A stretch of 64,000 nt of DNA. It comes from Candidatus Zixiibacteriota bacterium (GTDB taxonomy: Bacteria > Zixibacteria > MSB-5A5 > GN15 > JACZUZ01). The translations under genes were made by a program, and so were the position numbers. Shown here piece after piece: positions 1 to 8,156 of this stretch. Location: NCBI GenBank assembly GCA_024280775.1, contig JAJRPM010000004.1, positions 186,001-250,000 on the forward strand, in the 5' to 3' direction. Numbering within the stretch: position 1 is the stretch's first letter; each line of letters begins with the position of its first letter. The notes beneath the pieces were generated by a model, which saw nothing but the letters and a program-made list of their open reading frames with translations, was not told where the DNA came from and did not search any database.

Positions 1-435
1 AAACCGGGTATCATCCCCCGGGGCATTTCAACTTACCCCGAACAATATGAACTACTGCCAATATCCGCAAAATCTGTGCGAACATTCCCCTCCAATGCCT
101 CGTAATTGAAAACGAATGACTACTAGTCTTTCGCAAAGCGCTAGTCAAAGAGAATCAGAAAAGTCAATTGGGCCAACTATTTGCCCACAATTGAATCGAC
201 ATTACAGGACAATCGAATTGTTGTCATCAAGTATCAACAACCGCCATTGTCCATAATCTGCCAGAAAGAAGCCCAACAAAATCCAGATTCCTGCGTTAAT
301 AAAACAAGATGGGCCTCAGTTCGCCCCAATTTACTTATATTGTCTTTAGTATCAAGTTCCTTCAATCATGGAACTAGTCAATCAATCGGATATGAATAAA
401 CAACTGGAATCCGCAAAAGGAACCAAGGAGAAACA
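1..435. other. 5' intergenic stretch before the T9SS-sorted protein
   Basis: No convincing gene is visible. The only open frame (about 181-399) starts at TTG, has no ribosome binding site and has no recognisable domain. The useful element is an AAGGAG ribosome binding site at 425-430, five bases before the ATG at 436. I could not pick a confident promoter. Confidence 0.6.
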
Positions 436-3400
436 ATGTCAAAAAGCGGTAAAAACACTAGTTCCCTCCAACATCTAAAATCTCACATCTTACACCCGTT
501 AGCGATGGTAATCGTCGTCTTTACCCTATTTTCTAACTCAACGCCTATTTTGGCTGTCCCGCCAGACTATGACTACCAGCCGTCTACCATCGATCCACAT
601 AGCAGTCCAAACCCCACTGCGCAAACTATCTACCGCGAAAGCTTAGTGGCCCAAAGATACAACCTCGATAGTGTGGCGACTTTCCAATTCACCGGAATAA
701 ACGGAAGTGATGTCTGGGGATGGGTTTCTCCAACTGGCGACCAATACGCCATCATGGGCATCAATGAAGGTATCGTCTTTGTCAATGTCACAACCATGAC
801 TATAGTCGATACCATACCGGCATTCACCGGACCCTGCCTCTGGCAAGACATCAAAACCTATAGAAATTATGCATACTCTGTCTCAGAATGCGCTGGCAAC
901 GGCATCATGATTATGGACCTGAGCTTCCTCCCAGATAGTGTCCATTTCGTGCGCTCAATACCAATCGCAGAAGACACTGTTTCGGGGCAGACACTAATGT
1001 CCTCACACAACATCTCTATTGACACAGCAAAAGGCTTCGCATATTTCGAGGGCGTCGGAGGGCCACTTAGCGTTTTTGTTCATGACCTGTCAGACCCGGA
1101 AAACCCCCAACTAATTTCTTCCTTTGGCGACCTCAATAATCAGATTCATGATCTTTTTGTAAGAAACGACACAGCTTATGTAGCCGATGGCGCGGTATCA
1201 TATTCAATCTGGGATCTGTCCGACGAACTCAACCCGCAACTCCTAAGCCGCTGGCAGCCACCCCAATCCGGCTTCACCCACAATATCTGGCCAACAAAAG
1301 ATGGCAAACGAGTTGTCACTACCGAGGAAACTCCCGGAAAGACAGTTAAGCTCTGGAACATAGAAAACCTCGACGACGTACAGCTCGAAGCCGAATTCCT
1401 AGGAGCCAGCGGCCTGGCTCATAATGCCCAAATAGAAGGCGATCTCATTTACGTCTCCCATTATGAATCCGGCGTCAGTGTCCTCGATATTTCCGACTCA
1501 AAGTGTATCGAAGAAGTAGCGAATTTCGACACCTGGATTCCCAGTGACAGGCCCGTATTCAACGGAACGTGGGGAGTCTACCCCCATGGCAAAGACTCAC
1601 TGGTTTTCGCCAGCAATTTCGATGGTAGACTATTTATTCTCAAACTTCGCGTAGATACGACGATACCAATCGCAGATTCTGACTCCGACGGTGTCCGTGA
1701 CTTCTGTGACAACTGCCCCAGTCTCCCGAACCCGCTTCAAACTGATGACGACTTCGACGGCGTAGGTGATATATGCGGCGCTCCTCAAAAAGTCAGAATC
1801 GACGACGAACTAGCCGAAACCCCGATCATCAGATGGACCTACAGCTCCAGCCCGCTTGTGCTGGGCTACGATATCTATCTAGCAAGACTCGATGATTCGG
1901 CCCTAATCTGCGGCATCCCCAACGAACAACCAATCTGGGGCTCACAGCACAAAGTAAATACCGGAATAGTCACAACCGGCGAATACACATTCACCGGACT
2001 CATTGACGGCGCGGTATACGGAATCGGAATCGCTACACGCTCTGAGTTCGGGGCCACCGAAATCTCCCCGGCAAGAATTTTCCGCTATGGAGTTCCACAC
2101 ACTCCAACTTGGGACTACTCCTCGGCCAACCCCGACCAAATCGCAAACAAATACCTAAGTACTGGCTCAGATATGCAAGTCTCATGGGGAACCAACATAG
2201 CTGACAATGACCTGGCAAAGTTCAACATCTATCGCTTCCACGCCGACAGCGCCGTGACTACCTGCATGCGTGAGCTAACTCCGTTTGCCACTATCGCAGC
2301 GCCCACAACTGACTTTAACCAAATGATAGACGCATCTACAAAATTCAAATATGTAGTGACGGCTATTGACACCAATGGAACCGAATCCGCGCCCTCAAGC
2401 TCAGTGATTGTCTACACCCATCCCGCCGTGCAAAAAGACATAGCGGTCGTAGTCTTCGACACACTCAAAGGCTCATGGGTTTTCGGGGATTCTGTTTTCA
2501 ACTATTATAATCGCGAATTAGCTGGATATGACGTAGATATGATTCCGCTTCGTGTACGCAGAAAACCACCAGGAGTCTGGCCGCCGGAATACTCGGAGAT
2601 GGGTAATTATAAGACCTTGCTACTAGATGGAGCAGACAGACTCTTCACCTTCCGTGGCAATGCAACTCCCGGTTTCGACGACCACACCTGGCTCCAGGAC
2701 TTCACTCGAAGCGGAGGAACATTAGTTTATGTTGGCAGTGGTGTAGCCTTAGGAACCTGGTCAAACCGCTCTGATGTCATCACCACTCATTTCTCATCAG
2801 TAACTGTAGCCGGACAATTATTCGGAATAGACAGCACGTCGCTCTACTCATTCGGCGAACACTCACCGGCAAACTCCGGAGACTCACTATACCGCTACTT
2901 CCAACCCATCGGCCCAACTGCCGAACCTGGAACCGGTTTCCCGGACCTTGGATATCACCACTCACTCTTCTACCGTGACTCATCACTAAACCAAGGCTCA
3001 GTACCTCTGAAAGGCGTAATCTATCCGCGCAGTGACGTCACAAGTGACATTCAAACCATCTACCGTTATGTCAGCGGCAGAAACCCGGTCTCTAATTTCG
3101 ACGGAGAAATAATCGGAATGAAATACTCTCCGCCAACCCACACCGCCTACACCTTCATCATGCACCCCTGGGAGCTAGAACCCGACCAACAACGCGCCTT
3201 CTTCGCCGCTCTGCTTGGTGACATTCAAACCGCTGTAGGTGATGACGACGATGAGTCAATTCTACCCCGTGAGTTCAGCCTAAAGCAAAACTACCCGAAC
3301 CCCTTCAATCCAACAACCACCATCAACTACAGCATCCCGCGCAAAGCGCAGGTGAAACTAACCATCTACAACATCCTCGGACAAAAAGTCACCACGCTGG

Positions 3401-3531
3401 TAAACACCGAACAAGGCGCAGGCGACTACACTGTCCAATGGAACGGAGAACACTCCGCATCAGGAATCTACTTCTACAAACTAACCGCCGACAAAACCGC
3501 ACTCTCAAAGAAAATGATTCTACTGAAGTAA
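436..3531 (+). CDS. Large secreted protein: choice-of-anchor-B/LVIVD propeller, thrombospondin type 3 repeat, FN3, T9SS type A sorting domain
   Basis: This 1031-residue protein starts at an ATG with an AAGGAG site. A signal peptide covers about residues 20-42. Residues about 50-400 have the repeated 'VFVNVTTMTIVDT' and 'VSVLDISD' strands of the LVIVD/choice-of-anchor-B propeller. Residues about 410-450 form a calcium-binding thrombospondin type 3 repeat (DSDSDGVRD...DNCP...DDDFDGVGD). FN3-like stretches follow. Residues about 670-930 look like a Rossmann/ThuA-like region ('LLLDGADRLF', 'GGTLVYVGSG'). The last 85 residues are a textbook T9SS type A sorting domain, with QNYPNPFNPTT, YNILGQKV and GIYFYKL motifs. 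It is probably exported to the cell surface, the sorting domain being removed on secretion. The ligand or substrate is unknown, and no T9SS machinery lies in the window. Confidence 0.88.
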   Translation: MSKSGKNTSSLQHLKSHILHPLAMVIVVFTLFSNSTPILAVPPDYDYQPSTIDPHSSPNPTAQTIYRESLVAQRYNLDSVATFQFTGINGSDVWGWVSPTGDQYAIMGINEGIVFVNVTTMTIVDTIPAFTGPCLWQDIKTYRNYAYSVSECAGNGIMIMDLSFLPDSVHFVRSIPIAEDTVSGQTLMSSHNISIDTAKGFAYFEGVGGPLSVFVHDLSDPENPQLISSFGDLNNQIHDLFVRNDTAYVADGAVSYSIWDLSDELNPQLLSRWQPPQSGFTHNIWPTKDGKRVVTTEETPGKTVKLWNIENLDDVQLEAEFLGASGLAHNAQIEGDLIYVSHYESGVSVLDISDSKCIEEVANFDTWIPSDRPVFNGTWGVYPHGKDSLVFASNFDGRLFILKLRVDTTIPIADSDSDGVRDFCDNCPSLPNPLQTDDDFDGVGDICGAPQKVRIDDELAETPIIRWTYSSSPLVLGYDIYLARLDDSALICGIPNEQPIWGSQHKVNTGIVTTGEYTFTGLIDGAVYGIGIATRSEFGATEISPARIFRYGVPHTPTWDYSSANPDQIANKYLSTGSDMQVSWGTNIADNDLAKFNIYRFHADSAVTTCMRELTPFATIAAPTTDFNQMIDASTKFKYVVTAIDTNGTESAPSSSVIVYTHPAVQKDIAVVVFDTLKGSWVFGDSVFNYYNRELAGYDVDMIPLRVRRKPPGVWPPEYSEMGNYKTLLLDGADRLFTFRGNATPGFDDHTWLQDFTRSGGTLVYVGSGVALGTWSNRSDVITTHFSSVTVAGQLFGIDSTSLYSFGEHSPANSGDSLYRYFQPIGPTAEPGTGFPDLGYHHSLFYRDSSLNQGSVPLKGVIYPRSDVTSDIQTIYRYVSGRNPVSNFDGEIIGMKYSPPTHTAYTFIMHPWELEPDQQRAFFAALLGDIQTAVGDDDDESILPREFSLKQNYPNPFNPTTTINYSIPRKAQVKLTIYNILGQKVTTLVNTEQGAGDYTVQWNGEHSASGIYFYKLTADKTALSKKMILLK

Positions 3532-3554
3532 CAGACAAAGTCTGCTTTTCCAAT

Positions 3555-3594
3555 AAGCCCACCGACGTTTCTAGTCGGTGGGCTTTCTTGTTGC
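3555..3594 (+). terminator. Rho-independent terminator after the T9SS-sorted protein gene
   Basis: A perfect 12-bp stem has arms AAGCCCACCGAC (3555-3566) and GTCGGTGGGCTT (3574-3585), a 7-base loop and a T-rich tail. It begins 24 bases after the stop codon. Confidence 0.85.
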
Positions 3595-3706
3595 TCAATG
3601 ATTTCCCCGCGTTTGACATACAACCCACCATCGGCGATGTTCTACCTATCATGAAACCAAAAACAAAGTATCTAACCAGACAATAGAAATAGGACACAAT
3701 ACCTCC

Positions 3707-4864
3707 ATGGACTTTTCCCTAACCGATGAACACCTGATGATACAGGAAGTAGCGCGCGAGTTCTCCCAAAAACGACTGGTCCCCCGGGCTGAAGAATTCG
3801 ACGAAACCGGCAAACTTGACCCCGCTCTAATCAAAGAAATGGGAGAACTTGGCTTGCTCGGTGTCTTCGTCCCCGAAGAATACGGCGGCTCAGGAATGGA
3901 CCATCTCAGCTATGTGCTCGCAATGGAAGAAATCGCCGCGGGATGCAGCTCCCACGCCTCAGTAGTCGGCCTGCACAATTCGCTCTTCGCCTATCCCCTG
4001 CTCAAATTCGGAACCGAAGAGCAAAAGAAAAAATACCTGCCGCCAATTTGCTCCGCAGAAAAACTAGGCGCCTACTCACTCTCCGAGGCCGGAAGCGGAA
4101 CTGACGCCGGCTCGCTCACCTGTTTCGCCGCAGACAAAGGTGATCACTATCTCGTCAACGGCACAAAACTATGGGTCACCGACGGCTCAATCGCCGATTG
4201 GATTCTGCTCTTTGCGCGCACCGAAAAAGACGCCGGCTCGCGCGGAATCACCGCCATGATTGTCGATGCAACTTCCTCCGGCTATTCCTGCGCCCCCAGC
4301 GAAAAGAAAATGGGATTCAAAGCCTCACCCACCAATGAAATCTCATTCAATGACGTGCAAGTCCCAAAAGAAAACGTAATCGGTGAGGTAAATCGCGGCT
4401 TCAATGTCGCGATGGAAACTCTCAACTCCGGCAGAGTCTCAGTAGGCGCCCAAGCGCTAGGCATCGCCAGAGCCGCCTATGACATAGCTTTACAATACGT
4501 ACAGGAGCGCAAACAATTCGGCAAACCTCTCGCGGCATTCCAACTAACCCAGGCCAAACTCGCCGACATGCAAACCAAACTCCACGCCTCGCGGTTAATG
4601 ATTCACTACGCCGCCTGGAAAAAAGACCAGGGCGAAGTGGTAGTGCATGAAGCCTCAATGGCCAAACTCTTCGCCAGCGAAGCGTCAACCGCCATCACCC
4701 ACATGGCCGTCCAACTACTAGGCGGCTATGGCTACGCCAGAGAATACCAAGTAGAACGCCTATACCGCGACGCAAGAGTAACCGAAATCTTCGAAGGCAC
4801 CAGCGAAGTCCAAAGACTAGTAATAGCCCGCGAAGCGCTGAAAGGCGCAACTAAGCCTAGCTAA
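3707..4864 (+). CDS. Acyl-CoA dehydrogenase (short-chain/butyryl type)
   Basis: This 385-residue protein has the normal length for FAD-dependent acyl-CoA dehydrogenases, which oxidise acyl-CoA to enoyl-CoA in beta-oxidation or amino-acid degradation and pass electrons to ETF. The N-terminal helical domain starts MDFSLTDEH. The flavin-binding middle segment has the 'YSLSEAGSGTDA' and 'WVTDGSIADW' signatures. The C-terminal helical domain ends with DARVTEIFEGTSEVQR, where Glu363 is the expected catalytic base of the butyryl/medium-chain group. Substrate chain length cannot be read from sequence. It stands alone between a terminator and a repeat cluster, with no ETF or thiolase nearby. The ribosome binding site is weak (AGGA at 3691). 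Confidence 0.93.
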   Translation: MDFSLTDEHLMIQEVAREFSQKRLVPRAEEFDETGKLDPALIKEMGELGLLGVFVPEEYGGSGMDHLSYVLAMEEIAAGCSSHASVVGLHNSLFAYPLLKFGTEEQKKKYLPPICSAEKLGAYSLSEAGSGTDAGSLTCFAADKGDHYLVNGTKLWVTDGSIADWILLFARTEKDAGSRGITAMIVDATSSGYSCAPSEKKMGFKASPTNEISFNDVQVPKENVIGEVNRGFNVAMETLNSGRVSVGAQALGIARAAYDIALQYVQERKQFGKPLAAFQLTQAKLADMQTKLHASRLMIHYAAWKKDQGEVVVHEASMAKLFASEASTAITHMAVQLLGGYGYAREYQVERLYRDARVTEIFEGTSEVQRLVIAREALKGATKPS

Positions 4865-4930
4865 AGAAAGAGAAAACAGAATTCGTACTCATTCGATGTC
4901 AAAAACAAATGGAAGTCCAAACATAGGTCG

Positions 4931-4948
4931 CCCACAGCTTGCTGTGGG
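4931..4948 (+). repeat. Short palindrome, REP-like (CCCACAGC-TT-GCTGTGGG)
   Basis: Perfect 8-bp arms surround a TT loop, followed by TTAGTTCG. The same 18 bases occur in inverted orientation at 5069-5086. A related palindrome with different arms but the same GC-TT-GC centre and a similar flank (AAGTTAG) is at 7783-7806. Confidence 0.75.
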
Positions 4949-5068
4949 TTAGTTCGTTTTGCACAATACACTATGACAAATTTTCGACATTTCGATCATG
5001 GAGTATGGTCGGTAGCATCGTAGGCTGATGCAGTTGAAACGTAAACAGAAGACCAAAATCGGTATATT

Positions 5069-5086
5069 CCCACAGCAAGCTGTGGG
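5069..5086 (-). repeat. Inverted copy of the 4931 palindrome
   Basis: CCCACAGC-AA-GCTGTGGG is the exact reverse complement of 4931-4948. The two copies face each other across 120 bp, the arrangement of a REP doublet (REPIN/BIME-like unit). This copy overlaps the reading frame of the gene remnant at 5087-5219. Confidence 0.75.
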
Positions 5087-5219
5087 CGCCCCCACTTGGA
5101 GAACTATCAAAGAGTTTGGAGACGAACTCAACAACGTCAGGCTACATGTTATGGACAAGCGCCACATCTGGCTATACGGCGACCATGGAACTATTTACAA
5201 ATACACAATGGATGATTAG
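5087..5219 (+). pseudogene. Possible C-terminal remnant of a BNR/Ycf48-like beta-propeller protein
   Basis: The open frame ending at the TAG at 5217-5219 encodes 'LHVMDKRHIWLYGDHGTIYK' near its end. This fits the last blade of BNR/Ycf48-type propellers, where a W-x-x-G-D-x-G-T-I-x-K pattern is typical. Upstream the frame runs into the palindrome at 5069-5086 and loses similarity to anything. It therefore looks like the 3' end of a gene whose body was lost, lying inside a repeat cluster. It could also be chance. There is no ribosome binding site and no plausible start for a complete protein. Confidence 0.3.
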
Positions 5220-5223
5220 TCAA

Positions 5224-5241
5224 GGGCGGGAGCCTGCGCCC
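5224..5241. repeat. Small hairpin in the intergenic repeat cluster
   Basis: GGGCG (5224-5228) pairs with CGCCC (5237-5241). A second weak stem, TTCAAG (5274-5279) with CTTGAA (5287-5292), follows. Together with the other palindromes they fill the 459-bp gap between the acyl-CoA dehydrogenase and racemase genes. Confidence 0.45.
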
Positions 5242-5300
5242 CTGCCATGGTCGCGAAAAGACAAACGCAACAATTCAAGCGCCCGACTTGAAAACAAGAC

Positions 5301-5327
5301 GTCGGGAGCAAAGGGCTCCCAACCTAC
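5301..5327 (-). repeat. REP-like palindrome supplying the racemase stop codon
   Basis: GTCGGGAGC, a five-base loop and GCTCCCAAC are followed by CTAC. In the orientation of the racemase gene the element begins with GTAGGT, and its TAG is the stop codon of that gene (5324-5326). The element at 60721-60747 has the same layout (GTCAGGAGC, five bases, GCTCCTGAC, CTAC) and likewise provides the stop codon of mtaB. Confidence 0.7.
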
Positions 5328-6439
5328 TCAACTGTTGGTTTACTTGAACTCAGAGAGGGTTTATCTATGGGAGTTGGCTTTTGCTTGATGACCTTGTGGA
5401 CAAAAGGTGAAGTCATTGCTCGAACGAGTGCGCTGTAGTTCACATTGAACTTGACTTTATCTCCGACTGCGAGCGAAGAATCACCAGAATCAACAATTAA
5501 ATGGTCACTACTGGCGCCGATGATTTCAATTCCCTGAGGCGGGTAGAGTCCGGAATGATCAACATCCTGACGTCCGATAGCGATTAGCGCTTGCGATCGA
5601 TGTCCCGCACTCGTCGATGGAGGATTTCCTCCGAAGGCTGTTTGAGCGATCGCTCCCCATGGTTGTGACGGTTTGGTTTTTGACTCGATTACTTCTGCGA
5701 TTAGAGTGAATGCATCGGTGTGTAGACCTGCAATAGCTTTCCGGTGGAGTGTTTCACGACCAAGTAACAGCGATTCTCCCAGGCGTAAATTGTTTATCCG
5801 TCCAATATTGGCGCCGTTAAGCGCCCATTGGAGGTTAGCTGAGTTCCCTCCGGATACTATGCGCAGTCGTGAGCCTAAGGTCGCTTCTACCGAATTTGCC
5901 AACTTTGAGAGCTCTGCCATATTGGTCGCATCTGGGGCTACGCCGTTTAAGCAGGCGAGGTTAGTGGCGATTCCTTTTACAGTGATGTTCTTGCAACGGC
6001 GTATTTCTGAAAGAATACTACCGAGATCATTAGGCATGATTCCTTCTCTCAGATCTCCAAGCTCAACCACAAGTACAATTCCATGCATTTTATCAACTCT
6101 CAGAGCTGCTGCCGAAAGAGCATTGATGACATCGATTTCTGTGTTGAAACTAATATCCGCATTCGCCACTACCTGATCCACTTGACTGAGCATTGGTGTG
6201 CGAATGAGGATCTTCTGCGCATCCAGCTTCGCATGAGACAATGTCTTGATGTTCTCAACTCGTGAATCGCCGAGCGAACTCACTCCCGCTTTGAGGAAAA
6301 CGGAGGCGATCTCTGGCGCGCCGAGAACCGCTTTTGTCACACCCGTGACTGATATTCCTCGAGAGGCCAACCGTTCAACCAGGACTTGTGTGTTGAAATA
6401 GATCTTATCAATATCTATTTCCAATCGTGGCGTTCTCAT
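5324..6439 (-). CDS. PLP-dependent amino-acid racemase, ornithine/alanine racemase N-terminal-domain family
   Basis: A fold-type III PLP enzyme of about 371 residues that interconverts L- and D-amino acids. The N-terminal TIM-barrel signature 'LEIDIDKIYFNTQVL' is followed by GVTKAVLG, in which the lysine (residue about 36) should carry PLP. 'SLGDSRVENIK' and the C-terminal 'YSALVRAMTSPFV' match the ornithine racemase (Orr)/YhfX branch better than classical Alr. The start is either the GTG at 6442 or the ATG at 6439; both abut the TAG stop of the upstream DUF1611 gene, so the two are translationally coupled. Coupling to a DUF1611 gene suggests a shared D-amino-acid pathway. The substrate (ornithine, glutamate or other) is not determinable. 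The stop codon lies in a short repeat. Confidence 0.82.
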   Translation of the reverse strand: MRTPRLEIDIDKIYFNTQVLVERLASRGISVTGVTKAVLGAPEIASVFLKAGVSSLGDSRVENIKTLSHAKLDAQKILIRTPMLSQVDQVVANADISFNTEIDVINALSAAALRVDKMHGIVLVVELGDLREGIMPNDLGSILSEIRRCKNITVKGIATNLACLNGVAPDATNMAELSKLANSVEATLGSRLRIVSGGNSANLQWALNGANIGRINNLRLGESLLLGRETLHRKAIAGLHTDAFTLIAEVIESKTKPSQPWGAIAQTAFGGNPPSTSAGHRSQALIAIGRQDVDHSGLYPPQGIEIIGASSDHLIVDSGDSSLAVGDKVKFNVNYSALVRAMTSPFVHKVIKQKPTPIDKPSLSSSKPTVE

Positions 6440-6441
6440 CA

Positions 6442-7602
6442 CTAGCAGGCCACCGAAGTTTTGGTGAGTTGTGGAAATGCGGCGAGTGTCATCTCAACCA
6501 AGAGATCAGGTGATTTGGTCAGAGCGTCGGTAGTGGGAACACCCAACTCAAGCTCGTACTTCTTGATCGCCGAATCGACTTCGTCTTCGCTCATGTTCTC
6601 GTGATTCAATGTCAGTCCGATTACTTTGGTGTCAGCGAAAGTTTGAATGAGATTGATCTCTGTGGCCGGATCTGGCATCGCCATCTCCGGGAAATCACAT
6701 CTGTGAGGTCGTTTAGGAGCATGTTGCAGAATGACACCGTCAGGACAGCTACCTCTGAGGATAAACGATGAAGTAGAATATGCGGGGTGGCTGAGAGAGC
6801 TTTGCCCTTCGATAATGATAATATCGGGTTGTTCGTTTTCAAAGGCTTCAATTATCGTTGCTTCCAACTCTCCAGCGCAGAACTGAGAGGGTATTGCGTC
6901 CATCGCAACACCGTAGCGGGCTCCTTGAATCAAACATGTTTGTCCGGTGCCAATCATTACCGCATTCAGTCCATATTTTTTAAGGGCGCGAGTAAGTATA
7001 GTAGCGGTTGTCCGTTTTCCAATTGCACAGTCAGTGCCGAGCACAGTGATGCGCGGGCAAGTAACATCGGCGATGCGACCACTAAATAGCCGCAGGTCTT
7101 TTTTATCACGAGGCTTTCGGACGTCAATGAGTTTGACATTTCGCGCCTTGCTCGCGGCGACAAACCCTGGGGAGTCGCAGAGAAACTCGTGGAGGCCGCT
7201 TACTATGTTCATACCGAGAGATATAGCTTCGAAAATTACACCTCGTTCATGTGTCGAAAGCATCCCGGTCGCAGGAGCAATTCCATAAATAAAATAATCA
7301 GGTACCGTAGGTAAATGTTCTATCACCTCAGACAATTTTCGATAAATAGGAATTGATTTTGAATCTTCACCGAGCGCAAATCCAGCATCAAGGCCTACTT
7401 TTTGGCTGTCGATGACTGCAAGTATCTTGTAGATCTCTGAATGGCGAACTAGCCCATTGGCGGTTTTGCCATCAATGGAACCAAAGTTAGCCTCACAATA
7501 GACGATTGCTGTTGGTTGCTCTACGGAAATAGTGCTCGATAATTGTTTTGACGAATAAAGAGATGCTACTTCCGACACAGGTGATTTTGGGGCTAATGAC
7601 AT
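6442..7602 (-). CDS. DUF1611 family P-loop protein, possible D-amino-acid N-acetyltransferase (DgcN-like)
   Basis: The chosen start is the ATG at 7602, which has AAGGAG eight bases upstream. It gives 386 residues; the frame extends to 7704 without a better site. A Rossmann-like N-terminal domain ('YFIYGIAPATGML') is followed near residue 190 by a P-loop, 'VLGTDCAIGKRTTATILT', and then 'IIIEGQSSLSHPAYST', both hallmarks of DUF1611. A characterised member, DgcN, N-acetylates D-glutamate in marine bacteria. The partner racemase overlaps its stop codon, so the pair may generate and then acylate a D-amino acid. The reaction in this organism is inferred only from that family link. Confidence 0.78.
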   Translation of the reverse strand: MSLAPKSPVSEVASLYSSKQLSSTISVEQPTAIVYCEANFGSIDGKTANGLVRHSEIYKILAVIDSQKVGLDAGFALGEDSKSIPIYRKLSEVIEHLPTVPDYFIYGIAPATGMLSTHERGVIFEAISLGMNIVSGLHEFLCDSPGFVAASKARNVKLIDVRKPRDKKDLRLFSGRIADVTCPRITVLGTDCAIGKRTTATILTRALKKYGLNAVMIGTGQTCLIQGARYGVAMDAIPSQFCAGELEATIIEAFENEQPDIIIIEGQSSLSHPAYSTSSFILRGSCPDGVILQHAPKRPHRCDFPEMAMPDPATEINLIQTFADTKVIGLTLNHENMSEDEVDSAIKKYELELGVPTTDALTKSPDLLVEMTLAAFPQLTKTSVAC

Positions 7603-7782
7603 TGTCACTCCTTGGGTTGACAAAGGGAAGGCGACGAGTTTGTCCCGGTTATTCCGGATGGACATCAAAGGCGAGGTCCCCGCTAAGTCATGGCTTACAA
7701 CCACTATTATACATCAAGTAGACTCATATAGCTTGTTTTCTAAGAAAGAAAAAATCACAAAGCATGATTAGATTATACCGGA

Positions 7783-7806
7783 TACCACACCGCTTGCGGT
7801 GTGGTA
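7783..7806. repeat. REP-like palindrome
   Basis: Perfect 11-bp arms TACCACACCGC and GCGGTGTGGTA flank a TT loop, followed by AGTTAG. Its centre and flank resemble the element at 4931-4948. Confidence 0.75.
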
Positions 7807-7853
7807 AGTTAGACCGTTTGTCCTACATTTCTCTATTCCGTTAGGCCCGTTTG

Positions 7854-7872
7854 CCTGCCGCTCTGCGGCAGG
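7854..7872. repeat. Short palindrome CCTGCCGC-TCT-GCGGCAGG
   Basis: Perfect 8-bp arms with a 3-base loop, 47 bp from the previous palindrome. It has no T tail and sits in non-coding sequence, so it looks like a repeat unit, not a terminator. Confidence 0.65.
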
Positions 7873-8092
7873 TTTCCAGTAACCACCCCAAACAAATTCA
7901 CCACAACACCACCCCAAATTCCAACCTCCCCCTCATATATGAAGACACACCCCGCTGACAAAATCACTACCATAATCACACTGAGACGCCTCATATATAC
8001 CAAACGAACCCATTTTGCCACATCGCAGAAAGACACTCACCCGCGATCTCTCTTTCACCCAATGACCAAAAATGCAAACTATTCTATGCCCC

Positions 8093-8126
8093 ACAAAAAA
8101 AGGAGCGCAGTGTAACTGCGCTCCTT
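8093..8126 (-). terminator. Rho-independent terminator of the prohibitin-like gene
   Basis: Perfect 12-bp arms AAGGAGCGCAGT (8100-8111) and ACTGCGCTCCTT (8115-8126) enclose a 3-base loop. The A run at 8094-8100 gives a U tract on the minus strand. It lies about 30 bases after the stop codon of the 8157-9002 gene. Confidence 0.9.
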
Positions 8127-8156
8127 CAAATACTCTTGACTAAATACAAACTAAAC

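Larger units (their letters stand above)
7603..8092. other. Intergenic stretch between the DUF1611 and prohibitin-like genes
   Basis: It holds the upstream extension of the DUF1611 frame, two palindromes (7783-7806 and 7854-7872) and AC-rich sequence. A minus-strand frame at 7833-8036 has a faint lipobox (VILSAGC), but it ends inside a repeat and has no domain, so I do not call it a gene. Confidence 0.5.

Noticed and set aside
181-399. Plus-strand open frame of 72 codons before the first gene
   Set aside because: TTG start, no ribosome binding site, no domain or secretion signal.
7833-8036. Minus-strand frame with a lipobox-like VILSAGC
   Set aside because: The C-terminus is encoded by a palindromic repeat, there is no ribosome binding site, and the composition reflects local AC-rich sequence.
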